A DNA stretch of 64,000 nucleotides from positions 558,001 to 622,000 of the forward strand of contig CAVZUK010000002.1 of NCBI GenBank assembly GCA_963778465.1, read 5' to 3'. Source of the DNA: CAVZBW01 sp963778465 (lineage in GTDB: Bacteria > Actinomycetota > Acidimicrobiia > Acidimicrobiales > RAAP-2). Position 1 is the stretch's first letter, and the number at the start of each line of letters is the position of its first letter. Made by a program: the position numbers and the translations under genes. This document shows, in pieces, positions 1 through 8,027 of the stretch. The notes under the pieces were generated by a model, which had not been told where the DNA came from, did no database searches, and was given only the letters and a program-made list of their open reading frames with translations.

Positions 1-2
1 CG

Positions 3-596
3 AAGGTCACCATCGGCTCATCTGAGCTCAGCGTGGCGAAGCCGGTGCGGCACGAAGGCGACATCGCACTGGCCCGTGACGTTCTCGACCACCAGTTGGT
101 CGACATCGAAGGCGTCCAGGTGGTCCGAGCTGCGGACGCCTACCTGCTCCGTATCCCCGATGGATGGGAGCTCGCCGGTGTCGACGTCGGCTTTCGCGCA
201 TTCGCCCGGCGGCTCATTCCCAGACGGCGGGCCTGCCCGACACCTCACCGCGTAATCGATTGGGCCGACCTCCAGACCTTTGTACCCCGGTCGACTGAGG
301 CCGGACAGCCAGTTCCTCGTGGTCCGTCGACGTCGGCCGGGGAGGTCGGGAGCAGCATCCAGCTGGGCTCACCGGCCAGGGAGGTCCGAAGGCTCCGCGC
401 CAAGGACGTTGCCGCCATCATCTCGGGGCTCGGCGCTCGCGAGCAGGCGCAGATGGCGACCCTGGTCGCTCCGCCGGCCGCCGCTCAGGCGTTGGCGAGC
501 CTGAAAGCGGAGCAGCGGGACGCCCTCCTCGCCGAGCTCGACGAGGGTGACCGCGCTCGGCTGCTCAGGCTGTTGCAACGAAGCAGCTCCCCCTGA
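3..596 (+). CDS. PRC-barrel / MgtE-N-like protein, 5' end outside window
   Basis: The reading frame is open to the left edge, so the true start lies outside; the first internal start is GTG at 33. The N-terminal stretch (LARDVLDHQLVDIEGVQVVR) resembles a PRC-barrel strand pattern seen in cytoplasmic parts of metal-transport accessory proteins. The last 65 residues (LRAKDVAAIISGLGAREQAQ and on to LLRLL) are an Ala/Leu-rich helical repeat like the MgtE intracellular N domain, which senses Mg2+ in MgtE channels. No membrane segment is visible. The NRAMP-family gene begins 57 bases downstream on the same strand, so this is probably its soluble partner. Family recognition is by pattern only. Confidence 0.7.
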   Translation, partial: KVTIGSSELSVAKPVRHEGDIALARDVLDHQLVDIEGVQVVRAADAYLLRIPDGWELAGVDVGFRAFARRLIPRRRACPTPHRVIDWADLQTFVPRSTEAGQPVPRGPSTSAGEVGSSIQLGSPAREVRRLRAKDVAAIISGLGAREQAQMATLVAPPAAAQALASLKAEQRDALLAELDEGDRARLLRLLQRSSSP

Positions 597-652
597 CAAG
601 CCCACCGGTCTCGGCGCGGCCGGAGGCATCTCGCGTCCGAAAGCGCTGGACG

Positions 653-1867
653 GTGCGGGTCCTGGCGGTGCTCGCCATTCTCGGACCCGGTCTCATCGCC
701 GCCAATGCCGGGAACGACGCCGGGGGGATCCTCACCTATGCGAGCGCCGGCTCGCAGTTCGGCTACCGGACGCTCTTCTTGATGGTCCTTGTGACCGTGG
801 CGTTGGTGGTCGTCCAGGAGATGTGCTCCCGGCTCGGTGTCTACACCGGAGAGGGGCTCGGCGGCCTGATCCGGGAGCAGTTCTCGGTCCCGAGCACCAT
901 GGGTGCCCTTTTACTCCTGCTCATCGCCAACGCCGGACTGACGGTGAGCGAGTTCGCCGGCGTGGGTGCGGCGATGCAGATCTTCGGCGTCTCTCCGTAC
1001 ATTTCGGTACCGATCGCCGCGGTCGGCGTGTGGGGGCTGACCGTCCTCGGGAGCTACTCACGGGCCGAGAGGCTCTTCCTCGTCCTGACCCTGGCCTTCC
1101 TGACCTATCCGATCGCCGCATTCTTGGGCCATCCCAACACCAAGCAGGTGTTCAGCAACTTGCTCTGGCCGCACTTCCTGCACACACACGCATTCCTGTT
1201 GATCGCCGTCGCCCTCATCGGGACCACGATCACGCCGTACATGCAGTTCTACGTGGCGTCAGCGGTGGTGGACAAGGGAGTGAAGCCGTCCGGCTACCGA
1301 GGCGAGCTCATCGACACGGTGAGCGGTGCCATCTGGAGCGATGTGATCAGCATCTTCATCATCGTGGCCACGGCGGCAGCGATCGGGGGAAGCGGTGCGT
1401 TGCACAGTGCTCGACAAGCGGCGGCGGCTCTGGAGCCCGCGGTGGGTGCGGCAGCTCCGGCGCTGTTCGGCTTCGGCCTGCTCGGTGCATCATTGCTCGC
1501 TGCCTCCGTGGTACCACTCTCGACTTCCTACGCCATCGCCGACGCCGTCGGGGCGCCCCGCTCGGTGTCGGCGAGCTTCCGACAGGCGCCACTCTTCTAC
1601 GGCCTCTTCACGCTCCAGATCGTGGTCGGTGCAGCCATCGCCCTCGCTCCGGGAAATCTCGTCGCCCTCGTGGTCAACGCACAGGTTCTGAACGGGATCA
1701 TCACTCCCTTGCTGCTGACCTACGTGCTCATCCTGGCGAATCGCAAGAGCGTGCTCGGAGGCGCCGCCAACGGCCGGATCTTCAAGTGGGTGGCGACCGT
1801 GTGTGTCGCCGTGGTCGGGCTCTTGTCGTTCGTGGTATTGGTCCAGACTGTGGTCGGTGCCGTGTGA
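653..1867 (+). CDS. NRAMP (SLC11)-family divalent metal transporter, possibly Mg2+-type
   Basis: A 404-residue polytopic membrane protein with about eleven hydrophobic segments. The helix-1 signature DPGN of classical Mn/Fe NRAMPs reads D22-A-G-G25 here, and the helix-6 MPH reads T194-P-Y196. The coordinating Asp is kept, but the Asn and the soft-metal Met are lost. Such replacements are known in the NRAMP-related magnesium transporters, so Mg2+ is more likely than Mn2+ or Fe2+; this is inference. The GTG at 653 is the first usable start after the upstream gene, although about 20 in-frame codons before it are also open. The 5' neighbour carries an MgtE-N-like domain, which fits Mg2+ handling. 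Confidence 0.9.
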   Translation: MRVLAVLAILGPGLIAANAGNDAGGILTYASAGSQFGYRTLFLMVLVTVALVVVQEMCSRLGVYTGEGLGGLIREQFSVPSTMGALLLLLIANAGLTVSEFAGVGAAMQIFGVSPYISVPIAAVGVWGLTVLGSYSRAERLFLVLTLAFLTYPIAAFLGHPNTKQVFSNLLWPHFLHTHAFLLIAVALIGTTITPYMQFYVASAVVDKGVKPSGYRGELIDTVSGAIWSDVISIFIIVATAAAIGGSGALHSARQAAAALEPAVGAAAPALFGFGLLGASLLAASVVPLSTSYAIADAVGAPRSVSASFRQAPLFYGLFTLQIVVGAAIALAPGNLVALVVNAQVLNGIITPLLLTYVLILANRKSVLGGAANGRIFKWVATVCVAVVGLLSFVVLVQTVVGAV

Positions 1868-1940
1868 GCTCCAGACCGTCAGTGTTGATGACAGCGGAGT
1901 TGATCGTGCGCCGATCGTCTCGGGTTGACGAGGAGGTTCC

Positions 1941-3620
1941 ATGACCGAGCTGATGCAGGTCGCCGCCAAGCACCGGCGGCGGCTGAACGAGATCGTCAGG
2001 GTCCTCGACCGCTACGGCCTGGCGGCCTGGGCCGCGAGACCGGGGACAGCCATCCCGGGCGTCGAGATCGCCCAGAGGCTCGCCGAGCCGGGCCTCTCGG
2101 CCATGTCGGCCGGGGAGCGTCTTCGAGCCGCCCTCACCGAGCTTGGAACGACCTTCGTCAAGTTCGGTCAGATGCTCAGCCTCCGTCCCGACTTGGTCGG
2201 GCCTGACGTGGCGAGTGAGCTGGAGAAGCTCCAGACGTCGGTGGCTCCGGATGCACCGGGCATCGTCCGGGAGACCGTCGCTGCCGACCTGCACGCGCCT
2301 GTCGAGGAGCTCTACGCCACGTTCGAAGCGGACGCCATGGGCTCCGGGTCGGTGGCGCAAGTGCACGCAGCGACGCTCCACGAGGGCACGGACGTCGTCG
2401 TGAAGGTGCTCCACGCAGGCGTTGAGCGCAAGGTGACCGAAGACCTCGAGCTGATGCGTGCCCTCGCCGAGTTCCTGACGGAACACGACCCTGAGATCGC
2501 CCGGTATCGGCCCACGACGATGGTCGCCGAGTTCGACAGGATGATGCGCAGCGCGATCGACATGCGCCAGGAGCTGGCACATCTCGAGCGCTTCACCTCC
2601 AATTTCGCCATGGAGCCGGATGTCGTGATACCCGCTCCGCAGCCGACTCTCTCGAGCGCTCGGGTCCTGACCATGGGCCGGCTTGTCGGCCAGGCGTTCA
2701 GCGACCGGGCCACGCTCGAGGCAGCGGGTGGGGACGTGGACCGCCTCGTGCGCCGCGCCGCCGAAATCTACCTGGAAATGATCTTCCGTGACGGCGTGTT
2801 CCATGCGGATCCGCATCCTGGCAACTTCTTGCTGATCAGCGGGAACCGACTCGGGATCCTCGACTTCGGGGACGTCGGGTACGTCACGGCACCGCGTCGA
2901 ACCCAGCTCGAGAACCTGGTGATCGCTGTCGGGACCCGCGACGTCGAGAGCCTCACCGACACGATCCTCGACATGACGGATCCACCGTCCGATGTGGACG
3001 TGCTGACCCTGCGAGGAGACATCGACATCTGGCTGCACCGGTACTTCCTCGGCGGGGTCTCGCACCTGGACGTGGCGGCCATCCTTCGCAGCTGGGCGCA
3101 GCTGATGCACGACCACCATCTCGTTCTTCCCGCTGATCTCGCCCTTCTCTTCCGGGTAATGCTGCGGCTGCAAGGGCTGGGTCGAAGCCTTGGCACCGAC
3201 GTGAGTCTCACCGAGATGCTGACCCCCTACATGAGTGAGATCCTGGCCAAGCGGTTCGACCCCAAGCGGGTGGCGCACCATGCCGCTCGCACGGCGCGGT
3301 CCTGGCAGCACCTGGTGGAGTCGTTGCCGGACCAGTTGTTGGCGACGCTCGAGCGTGCAAGGACCGGGGAGCTGGGGGTGGACTTCCGGGTCCGTGACGT
3401 GGACGGGGCCGTCGACCGTCTGGTCGACGGCCTCCTGGCGTCCGCGTCCCTCCTGGCTGCGGCGCAGCTCATCTCCCGTCAGGCTGGTCCAACGGTCCAC
3501 GGTGTCTCGATCGCCGGGATCGGCGCCGCAGCCAGCGCCCTCGTCACATGGCGCAGACTGGCGACGAAGCGGGCGGGCCATCGGACCGTCGTGCAACGAG
3601 CACGATCATTGAGGGACTGA
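1941..3620 (+). CDS. ABC1/AarF/UbiB-family atypical protein kinase-like protein
   Basis: 559 residues. Family signatures are visible: the KxGQ motif in FVKFGQMLSLRPDLV (about residues 73-87), a Gly/Ser/Ala loop GSGSVAQVHA in place of a P-loop, FHADPHPGNF and the metal-binding LDFGDVGY. UbiB proteins are membrane-associated ATPases that support isoprenoid-quinone synthesis; many actinobacterial members have unknown partners. Hydrophobic stretches near the C-terminus (LLASASLLAAAQLI and VSIAGIGAAASALV) could be membrane anchors. ATG at 1941 follows a GAGGAGG ribosome site. It lies 73 bases after the NRAMP gene and may be cotranscribed. Confidence 0.92.
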   Translation: MTELMQVAAKHRRRLNEIVRVLDRYGLAAWAARPGTAIPGVEIAQRLAEPGLSAMSAGERLRAALTELGTTFVKFGQMLSLRPDLVGPDVASELEKLQTSVAPDAPGIVRETVAADLHAPVEELYATFEADAMGSGSVAQVHAATLHEGTDVVVKVLHAGVERKVTEDLELMRALAEFLTEHDPEIARYRPTTMVAEFDRMMRSAIDMRQELAHLERFTSNFAMEPDVVIPAPQPTLSSARVLTMGRLVGQAFSDRATLEAAGGDVDRLVRRAAEIYLEMIFRDGVFHADPHPGNFLLISGNRLGILDFGDVGYVTAPRRTQLENLVIAVGTRDVESLTDTILDMTDPPSDVDVLTLRGDIDIWLHRYFLGGVSHLDVAAILRSWAQLMHDHHLVLPADLALLFRVMLRLQGLGRSLGTDVSLTEMLTPYMSEILAKRFDPKRVAHHAARTARSWQHLVESLPDQLLATLERARTGELGVDFRVRDVDGAVDRLVDGLLASASLLAAAQLISRQAGPTVHGVSIAGIGAAASALVTWRRLATKRAGHRTVVQRARSLRD

Positions 3621-4189
3621 CGGCATCGATGGCGGAGAGCGGTACGACATCCGCCCCATAGTCCGGCGCAGGAAGACTTCTGTCAGGCGTCGACCTACTC
3701 GAACCGGCCGAGGTGGGGCGCCACGTCGGTGCTCTGGTCTCCCTCCTGTTCGAGTGATGGCCGGTACATCTGTGGGATGACCGGACGATCAAGGAACCCT
3801 CCACCCGTCAGCAGCCCATCCGGGCAAGCTCACGGCATCAGGACCAGCGGCCTGTGAGAACCGACGGAGATGGGTGCATGGGTGCCCAGGGCGCGGGCCT
3901 TCGGCGACGGCGCCCAATCGGCTGGTTTCGAGTGGGGGAGCGCCCAGAGTGGCCTGCTGGCGTCCGACCGGCAAATCCCCCGTGGAGGGACGACTCGAGC
4001 CCCCGAGGCCCTTGAGCTGAGCTGGGCCGCCGACCAGGCCGGCGAGATGCGCTCGCGGTACCAACGGGGACCTTTTACTCTGTCGCCTCGGCCAGGGAGG
4101 GATGAATGTTATGGGGTGGAGTTGACTCGGGGATATCAGAACCGCCAGCAGACCCGAGAATCAATCCAACCAAAACGGAAGGAAACGAC
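3621..4189. other. Intergenic region without a supported gene
   Basis: About 570 bases between the UbiB-like gene and the coiled-coil gene. Open frames exist on both strands but their translations have shadow-like composition (Arg/Ser/Pro-rich, no domain pattern) and no ribosome sites. A TTGACT box at 4122-4127 could be a -35 element for the gene at 4190, but no convincing -10 box sits 16-18 bases after it. Confidence 0.6.
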
Positions 4190-4648
4190 ATGACGCTCTC
4201 CGACAATCTGTACCGGCTGGCCGACCGGGCCAAGGAAGCCGAAGCGAAGGCCGCAAAGGCTCAGGAGAATGCGGCTCGGAACGCCAAACAGGCAAGGGCC
4301 GACCTGGAGCAGTCCGTCAACGAGTCCAGAGCGTCCGCCGAGGCGCAGGCGGCAAAGTTCCGCGACGATGCAAAGGCGTCCAAGGACAAGCTCTCAGCAT
4401 GGTGGGATCAGCAACAAGAAGCATGGAACGCTCATCTGGCCAAGGTGCGAGAGGATATGGACCAGCGGAAGTCGGAGCACGATGTCAAGCATGCGAATCG
4501 GCGGGCCGACAGGGCGGAGGCCGACGCGGAGTTCGCCGTCGACTATGCCTACGCTGCGCTCGAGGAGGCGGAGTACGCAGTCCTCGATGCATTCCTGGCG
4601 CGGGCAGACGCCGCCGACATGTCTGCTCAAGCCGGCAGCTCCGCCTGA
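4190..4648 (+). CDS. Small Ala/Lys/Glu-rich coiled-coil protein
   Basis: 152 residues with no signal peptide or membrane segment. Residues 10-60 are dense in Ala, Lys and Glu with heptad-like spacing, and the second half keeps a long charged helix ending in an Ala-rich stretch. The ATG at 4190 is preceded by GGAAGGA at good spacing, so I prefer it over an upstream in-frame start at 4106. Similar small coiled-coil proteins are widespread in actinomycetes without a known function. No operon partner is evident; the next gene starts 162 bases on. Confidence 0.75.
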   Translation: MTLSDNLYRLADRAKEAEAKAAKAQENAARNAKQARADLEQSVNESRASAEAQAAKFRDDAKASKDKLSAWWDQQQEAWNAHLAKVREDMDQRKSEHDVKHANRRADRAEADAEFAVDYAYAALEEAEYAVLDAFLARADAADMSAQAGSSA

Positions 4649-4810
4649 GCCCTCTCGGTGCGCCACAGGGGTAGGGGCGTAGCCCGGTCTCATGCCACAC
4701 TCTCCTCTAGCTTCCTCGACTGAGAGGGCGAAAGTCTCTCCTACCTGTCCGCTCACGGAAGCGATGACTTTGGGCATTCACTGTCGGTGCAAAGGGGGGG
4801 CACGTTCGGG

Positions 4811-5389
4811 ATGAACGCTCTCGTCATTGCGGTCATCGTGCTCGTCGTGGCACTTCTCGGCGTCATCCTCTACAGACTTCTGTGGCGGGCGGCCGGCCCG
4901 AATGAGGTCCTGCTCATCATGCGGCGTCGTGACGTTGGGAATCCCGAACTGACCGCGGGGTCACGGCTGCGTGTGGTGACCGGGCGAGGGACTTTGGTAA
5001 GGCCGGGTGTTGAAACAGCCCGCCGGTTGTCGCTGGCCCCGATGGAGACGACCCTGGCCGTTGACTGCTTGGCGGATGCGGCCGTCCCGCTCACGATCAA
5101 GGGGGTAGTCGTCTTCAAGATCGGTGACGACTACGCATCCCTTGCCAAAGCTGCCGGGCTGTTGTTCGGCGGCCCGGAGCGGCTGAACGCCGAGGCAGGC
5201 AAGGTGGCAGGCATGGGCGTGCGGGCCATTGTCGCCGACCTCACGGCCGAAGAAGTGGTGAGGGATCGAGAAAGACTGGGCGAAATGTCCCGCGTCGCTT
5301 CGGCGACCGCCATGGCGGAGACGGGCCTGATCCTCAGTTCGGTCAACATCCAGGAGATCGACGTATCGGCCAGCCAACCACCACAGTGA
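4811..5389 (+). CDS. Short SPFH (flotillin/band 7-like) membrane-anchored protein
   Basis: 192 residues. An N-terminal membrane helix (residues 2-25) is followed by a complete-looking SPFH domain: the PNEVLLIMRR and RGTLVRPGVETARRL segments, the TIKGVVVFKIGDD strand, and VRAIVADLTAEEVVRDRERL. Flotillins normally continue for another 200-300 residues of coiled coil, which is missing; the frame stops after SSVNIQEIDVSASQPPQ. The ATG at 4811 has a purine-rich AAAGGGGGGG about ten bases upstream; an in-frame GTG at 4787 is possible. The 3' end lies under 100 bases from an IS256 remnant, so the short length may reflect IS-associated loss of the gene's tail. Confidence 0.75.
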   Translation: MNALVIAVIVLVVALLGVILYRLLWRAAGPNEVLLIMRRRDVGNPELTAGSRLRVVTGRGTLVRPGVETARRLSLAPMETTLAVDCLADAAVPLTIKGVVVFKIGDDYASLAKAAGLLFGGPERLNAEAGKVAGMGVRAIVADLTAEEVVRDRERLGEMSRVASATAMAETGLILSSVNIQEIDVSASQPPQ

Positions 5390-5474
5390 TGGGGGCTCAG
5401 CCAGGTCGGCGGATCGCGTCCCGCCGAGAGGTGTAAGTCGGACACCGAGCTGATCTTCGACGCCGATCAGTGTG

Positions 5475-5699
5475 TCATGCCGTGATGGCCAGGGGCACCT
5501 CCTTGTCGTCGAGCTCGTCGGTGATGGCGTCGAGCAGGGCCATGGACTCCTCGGAGAGGTAGCGGCGCTCGGCCACACTCCACTCGTCGTGGGTCTCGAC
5601 CAGCACGGCGCTGATCGACCGCAGGATCGAGGCGTCGTTGGGGAAGATTCCCACCACGTTGGTTCGGCGCTTGATCTCGCCGTTGACTCGTTCGAGCGG
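5475..5699 (-). mobile_element. IS256-family transposase, C-terminal remnant
   Basis: Read on the minus strand this encodes PLERVNGEIKRRTNVVGIF followed by a PNDA...HDEWSVAERRYLSEESM segment and a TGA stop at 5475-5477. This is the hallmark C-terminal end of IS256-family (mutator-type) transposases. Only about 75 of roughly 400 residues remain; homology breaks sharply at about 5700, where an ArsR gene fragment begins on the other strand. The stretch 5400-5474 between the stop and the SPFH gene probably contains the element's outer end, but I cannot define the terminal repeat without its partner. The element is dead. Confidence 0.88.
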
Positions 5700-5700
5700 G

Positions 5701-5829
5701 ACCCGTCACCTTTATCGCCTCCGGGAGAAGGGAATTGAAGCTGTCCGCCGGTACCTCGAGACTATTTGGGGTGAGGCCGCGACGAGGTTCCGTATCGTCG
5801 CCGAGAATCTGAACGACGGCAATCGGTGA
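5701..5829 (+). pseudogene. ArsR-family regulator, 5'-truncated C-terminal remnant
   Basis: The 42 codons to the TGA at 5827-5829 read TRHLYRLREKGIEAVRRYLE and continue to an IWGEAATRF segment. This is the typical end of the ArsR regulators that sit before AHSA1-type SRPBCC genes (wing tail RxLYRL, then a long C-terminal helix). The winged-helix core is missing and replaced by reversed transposase sequence. The frame stays open leftward through the IS, giving a chimeric reading frame from 5638. The stop overlaps the GTG of the next gene, as expected for an intact arsR-AHSA1 operon. An intact pair of the same type is at 50715-51470. Confidence 0.8.
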
Positions 5830-6275
5830 CGGAGCCGATCCGTCTCAGCTTCGAGCTTGCGTGCCCGCAAGCGACGGCCTTCTCGACCTGGACGACGCGC
5901 GCGTCAACTTGGTGGCCGGCTGACCATTCTGTGAGCGGTGAGCGCGAGATCGAGGTGATCTTCGAAGAGCACGTCGGCGGACGTATCTTCGAGAGGACAT
6001 TTTCGGGGGTCGAGCGCGACTGGGGGTGGGTCACTGCCTGGGAGCCGCCCTCACGGCTTGCTTTCGCGTGGCATCTCCATTTTCCGCCGGAGGACGCCAC
6101 GGACGTTGAGATCCGTTTCATCGATACGGGTCGCGACCGCACGCGCGTCGAGATCGAGCACGGTGGCTGGGAACGGTTGGGGGAGCGAGCGCCCGAGCGT
6201 CGGGAGGGCAACCGGCAAGGGTGGGATTCGGTCCTTCCGTACTTCGTTGACGCAATCGAGAGAGGAGAGGTCTGA
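5826..6275 (+). CDS. SRPBCC / AHSA1-like protein
   Basis: 149 residues of START-like fold: an N-terminal strand and helix (PQATAFSTWTTRASTWWP), then the paired strands IEVIFEEHVGGRIFER and the WGWVTAWEPPSRLAFAWH block characteristic of Activator-of-Hsp90-like SRPBCC proteins, and a C-terminal helix with GWDSVLPYFVDA. These proteins bind hydrophobic ligands; the specific role is unknown. GTG at 5826 overlaps the truncated arsR stop and the next ATG overlaps this gene's TGA, so translation is coupled. With the regulator broken, expression may be constitutive or silent. Confidence 0.88.
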   Translation: MTEPIRLSFELACPQATAFSTWTTRASTWWPADHSVSGEREIEVIFEEHVGGRIFERTFSGVERDWGWVTAWEPPSRLAFAWHLHFPPEDATDVEIRFIDTGRDRTRVEIEHGGWERLGERAPERREGNRQGWDSVLPYFVDAIERGEV

Positions 6276-6685
6276 TGGCTATTGGGGCGAAGGACGACCC
6301 CTGGATCCTAAAGACGCCTCCCGGTACGTCGGAGTACTCGATGTACCGGGACGACGAGGCCGAACCTGCACTCCTCGTCTGCCAGGTGGGTTCGACGAGG
6401 CTGACCTACCAGGCTCGCGCCGTTGACGACCTTGCCGAATGGCTGGGCGAGCAGGGCGGATGGGTGCCGCTTGGCTCCGCTGACGAGGGAAAGGACCCTG
6501 CGCCAGGCACGGTCGAGGAGTTCGGGCGTTCGACTTCCAATCCGGTCGGTGGCTGGTACGGGATGCGCAAGGGATACCGAGGGCGTTTCGGCATGTACCT
6601 GCCGCCGCTTCTCGAGGAGCTCGGCCTAGCAGAGGTCACTCACGAAGCGCGGAACAACCAGATGCGCGCGAAAAGGGAAGGATGA
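6275..6685 (+). CDS. Conserved hypothetical protein (DUF6855-like)
   Basis: 136 residues, soluble. It begins with DDPWILKTPPGTSEYSMYRD and contains the conserved-looking blocks VGGWYGMRKGYRGRFGMYLP and LLEELGLAEV. I recall this pattern from a family of unknown function, probably catalogued as DUF6855, but cannot check it. The ATG overlaps the preceding TGA (TGATG at 6273-6277) and its own stop overlaps the next ATG, so it belongs to the former arsR-AHSA1 operon. No catalytic motif is evident. Confidence 0.75.
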   Translation: MAIGAKDDPWILKTPPGTSEYSMYRDDEAEPALLVCQVGSTRLTYQARAVDDLAEWLGEQGGWVPLGSADEGKDPAPGTVEEFGRSTSNPVGGWYGMRKGYRGRFGMYLPPLLEELGLAEVTHEARNNQMRAKREG

Positions 6686-6999
6686 GCATGGTCAAAGTTG
6701 TCCGATACCGCACGAAGCCCGAGCACGCCGAAGCGAACGCTGAACTGGTGCGGGCGGTTTTTGCGGAGCTCGCGGCAGACAATCCGGGCGGCCTTCAGTA
6801 CGTCACTCTCCGTCTGGAAGACGGCGTGACTTTCGTCCACATCGCTGCGACCCAGGGCGAGAAGAACCCCCTTCCTTCGTCGGCGGCCTTCAATTCCTTT
6901 CAATCAGAGATAGCCGATCGTTGCGCGGAGGGTCCGATCATGATGGACGCGAAGGTCGTTGGGACGTACTCGCTGCCTATAGCCGAATCGTCAGTCTAG
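6682..6999 (+). CDS. Small ferredoxin-like-fold (ABM-type) protein
   Basis: 105 residues starting MVKVVRYRTKPEHAEANAEL, with a middle strand YVTLRLEDGVTFVHIA and a helix AAFNSFQSEIADRC. This beta-alpha-beta pattern is typical of the antibiotic-biosynthesis-monooxygenase / dimeric alpha-beta barrel fold. ATGA overlap at 6682-6685 places it last in the arsR-AHSA1-type operon. Enzymatic activity cannot be claimed; many such small proteins are annotated hypothetical. Confidence 0.7.
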   Translation: MSMVKVVRYRTKPEHAEANAELVRAVFAELAADNPGGLQYVTLRLEDGVTFVHIAATQGEKNPLPSSAAFNSFQSEIADRCAEGPIMMDAKVVGTYSLPIAESSV

Positions 7000-7127
7000 G
7001 AATCTCCCCTGTTGGCAAGGGCGTTGAGATCGACGATCTGGCAGGGGCATCCCCTCAAAGGCCGTCGCGATCAGACGTGGCGGAGCGCTCTGAGGCGGAA
7101 GGCCGAACCGCCGTCCATCTCGTTCAT

Positions 7128-7685
7128 TCAGCGGCGAACACTCCGCTTGGCCGTCGACTTCTTGGCGGGCGCTCGCTTGGCCGTCGACTTCTTGGCGGGT
7201 GCTCGCGTGGCCGTCGACTTCTTGGCGGGCGCTCGCTTGGTGGTCGCAGCCTTTGTAGGGGCCGTCTTCGCGGGTGCCTTCTTCGCCTTCACCGGACTTG
7301 CCGCGGCCTTTCGCGGCGCAGCTGTAGCAGCGCGACGCTCGTTCGCCTGCTGCGCGAGAACGTCGGGGTCGGTGGGCCAGACGCCGCGAGCCAGTTTCGG
7401 AGCTTGGGACGGGTTCATGACGGTGTCCCGGAAGGCCTTCATGGCGGTTGCTTTGGCCACCGTCTTGGCCTTCACCTGAACGGGCTCCCCGGTCTGTGGA
7501 TTGCGTGCCATCCGAGCGGGCCGGCTGATCTTGGTGAACTTGGCGAAGCCCGGGATGGTCACCACCTCCCCTTTGGACACGACCGCCGTGATGACATCGG
7601 TGACGCCAACAAGCGTGGCCTCCACTTGCTTCGGGTCCAGAGATGTGTGCGCAGCCACCGCTCGGACGAGCTCGCGTCGATTCAT
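7128..7685 (-). CDS. HU-family DNA-binding protein with Ala/Lys/Pro-rich tail
   Basis: 185 residues. Residues 1-90 are a bacterial HU domain (MNRRELVRAVAAHTSL, a GFAKFTKISRPARMARNPQT arm, VQVKAKTVAKATAMKAFRD). The C-terminal ~75 residues are a basic tail of AKKAPAK/KKSTAKRAPA repeats, like the histone-H1-like tail of mycobacterial HupB. It should bend and compact DNA in the nucleoid. The ATG at 7685 follows GAGGAGAGAGG. It differs from the usual HU in an insertion (about residues 91-115, NPSQAPKLARGVWPTDPDVL) between core and tail. Confidence 0.93.
   Translation of the reverse strand: MNRRELVRAVAAHTSLDPKQVEATLVGVTDVITAVVSKGEVVTIPGFAKFTKISRPARMARNPQTGEPVQVKAKTVAKATAMKAFRDTVMNPSQAPKLARGVWPTDPDVLAQQANERRAATAAPRKAAASPVKAKKAPAKTAPTKAATTKRAPAKKSTATRAPAKKSTAKRAPAKKSTAKRSVRR
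7146..7235 (-). repeat. Three 30-bp tandem repeats inside the HU tail
   Basis: Copies at 7146-7175, 7176-7205 and 7206-7235 are almost identical (one or two changes) and encode the decapeptide unit RAPAKKSTAK or close variants. Length variation by replication slippage is expected here. Confidence 0.9.
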
Positions 7686-8027
7686 TGGGAAACCTCTCTC
7701 CTCGTAGAGCGGCTTAGCTTTAGCGAGAATTGGCTCCTGCGCAAGGATTTGGTGAGCCGAAGGGCCGGCTCTTCGGCATCAGTCGTGAACGCGAACCGGA
7801 TTCGACCGGCCGAAACGCTCGGAATCCGCAGGCCTATCCGACCTCGACGGAGGTCAGCAGCCCGAAGGCCGAGAGCGTCGACGGCAGGATCACCAGCATC
7901 GGCATCACCGATAGATGGTCCCCTCTCCTACAGATGATGTCGCCGACGAGGGAGGACCGCGACCCGACGGTCGCTCGCTTCACTGAAGAACGTCGGCAAG
8001 CGGTGATCTCTGCGGATCCCCGTCGTC
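7686..8027. other. Intergenic region upstream of HU
   Basis: About 340 bases between the HU start and the 3' end of the GH76 pseudogene. It should carry the HU promoter, reading leftward from about 7720, where the sequence is locally AT-richer. No second gene is supported; short open frames have no recognisable domain and no ribosome site. Confidence 0.5.

Noticed and set aside
547..1944. Long plus-strand frame covering the NRAMP gene
   Set aside because: Translation is Arg/Gly-rich with no domain; the overlapping frame at 653 gives a clear membrane transporter.
3870..4193. Plus-strand frame between UbiB-like and coiled-coil genes
   Set aside because: No ribosome site, no domain pattern, overlaps the real ATG at 4190 out of frame.
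7146..7235. Possible CRISPR array
   Set aside because: Repeats are head to tail without spacers and encode the HU tail.
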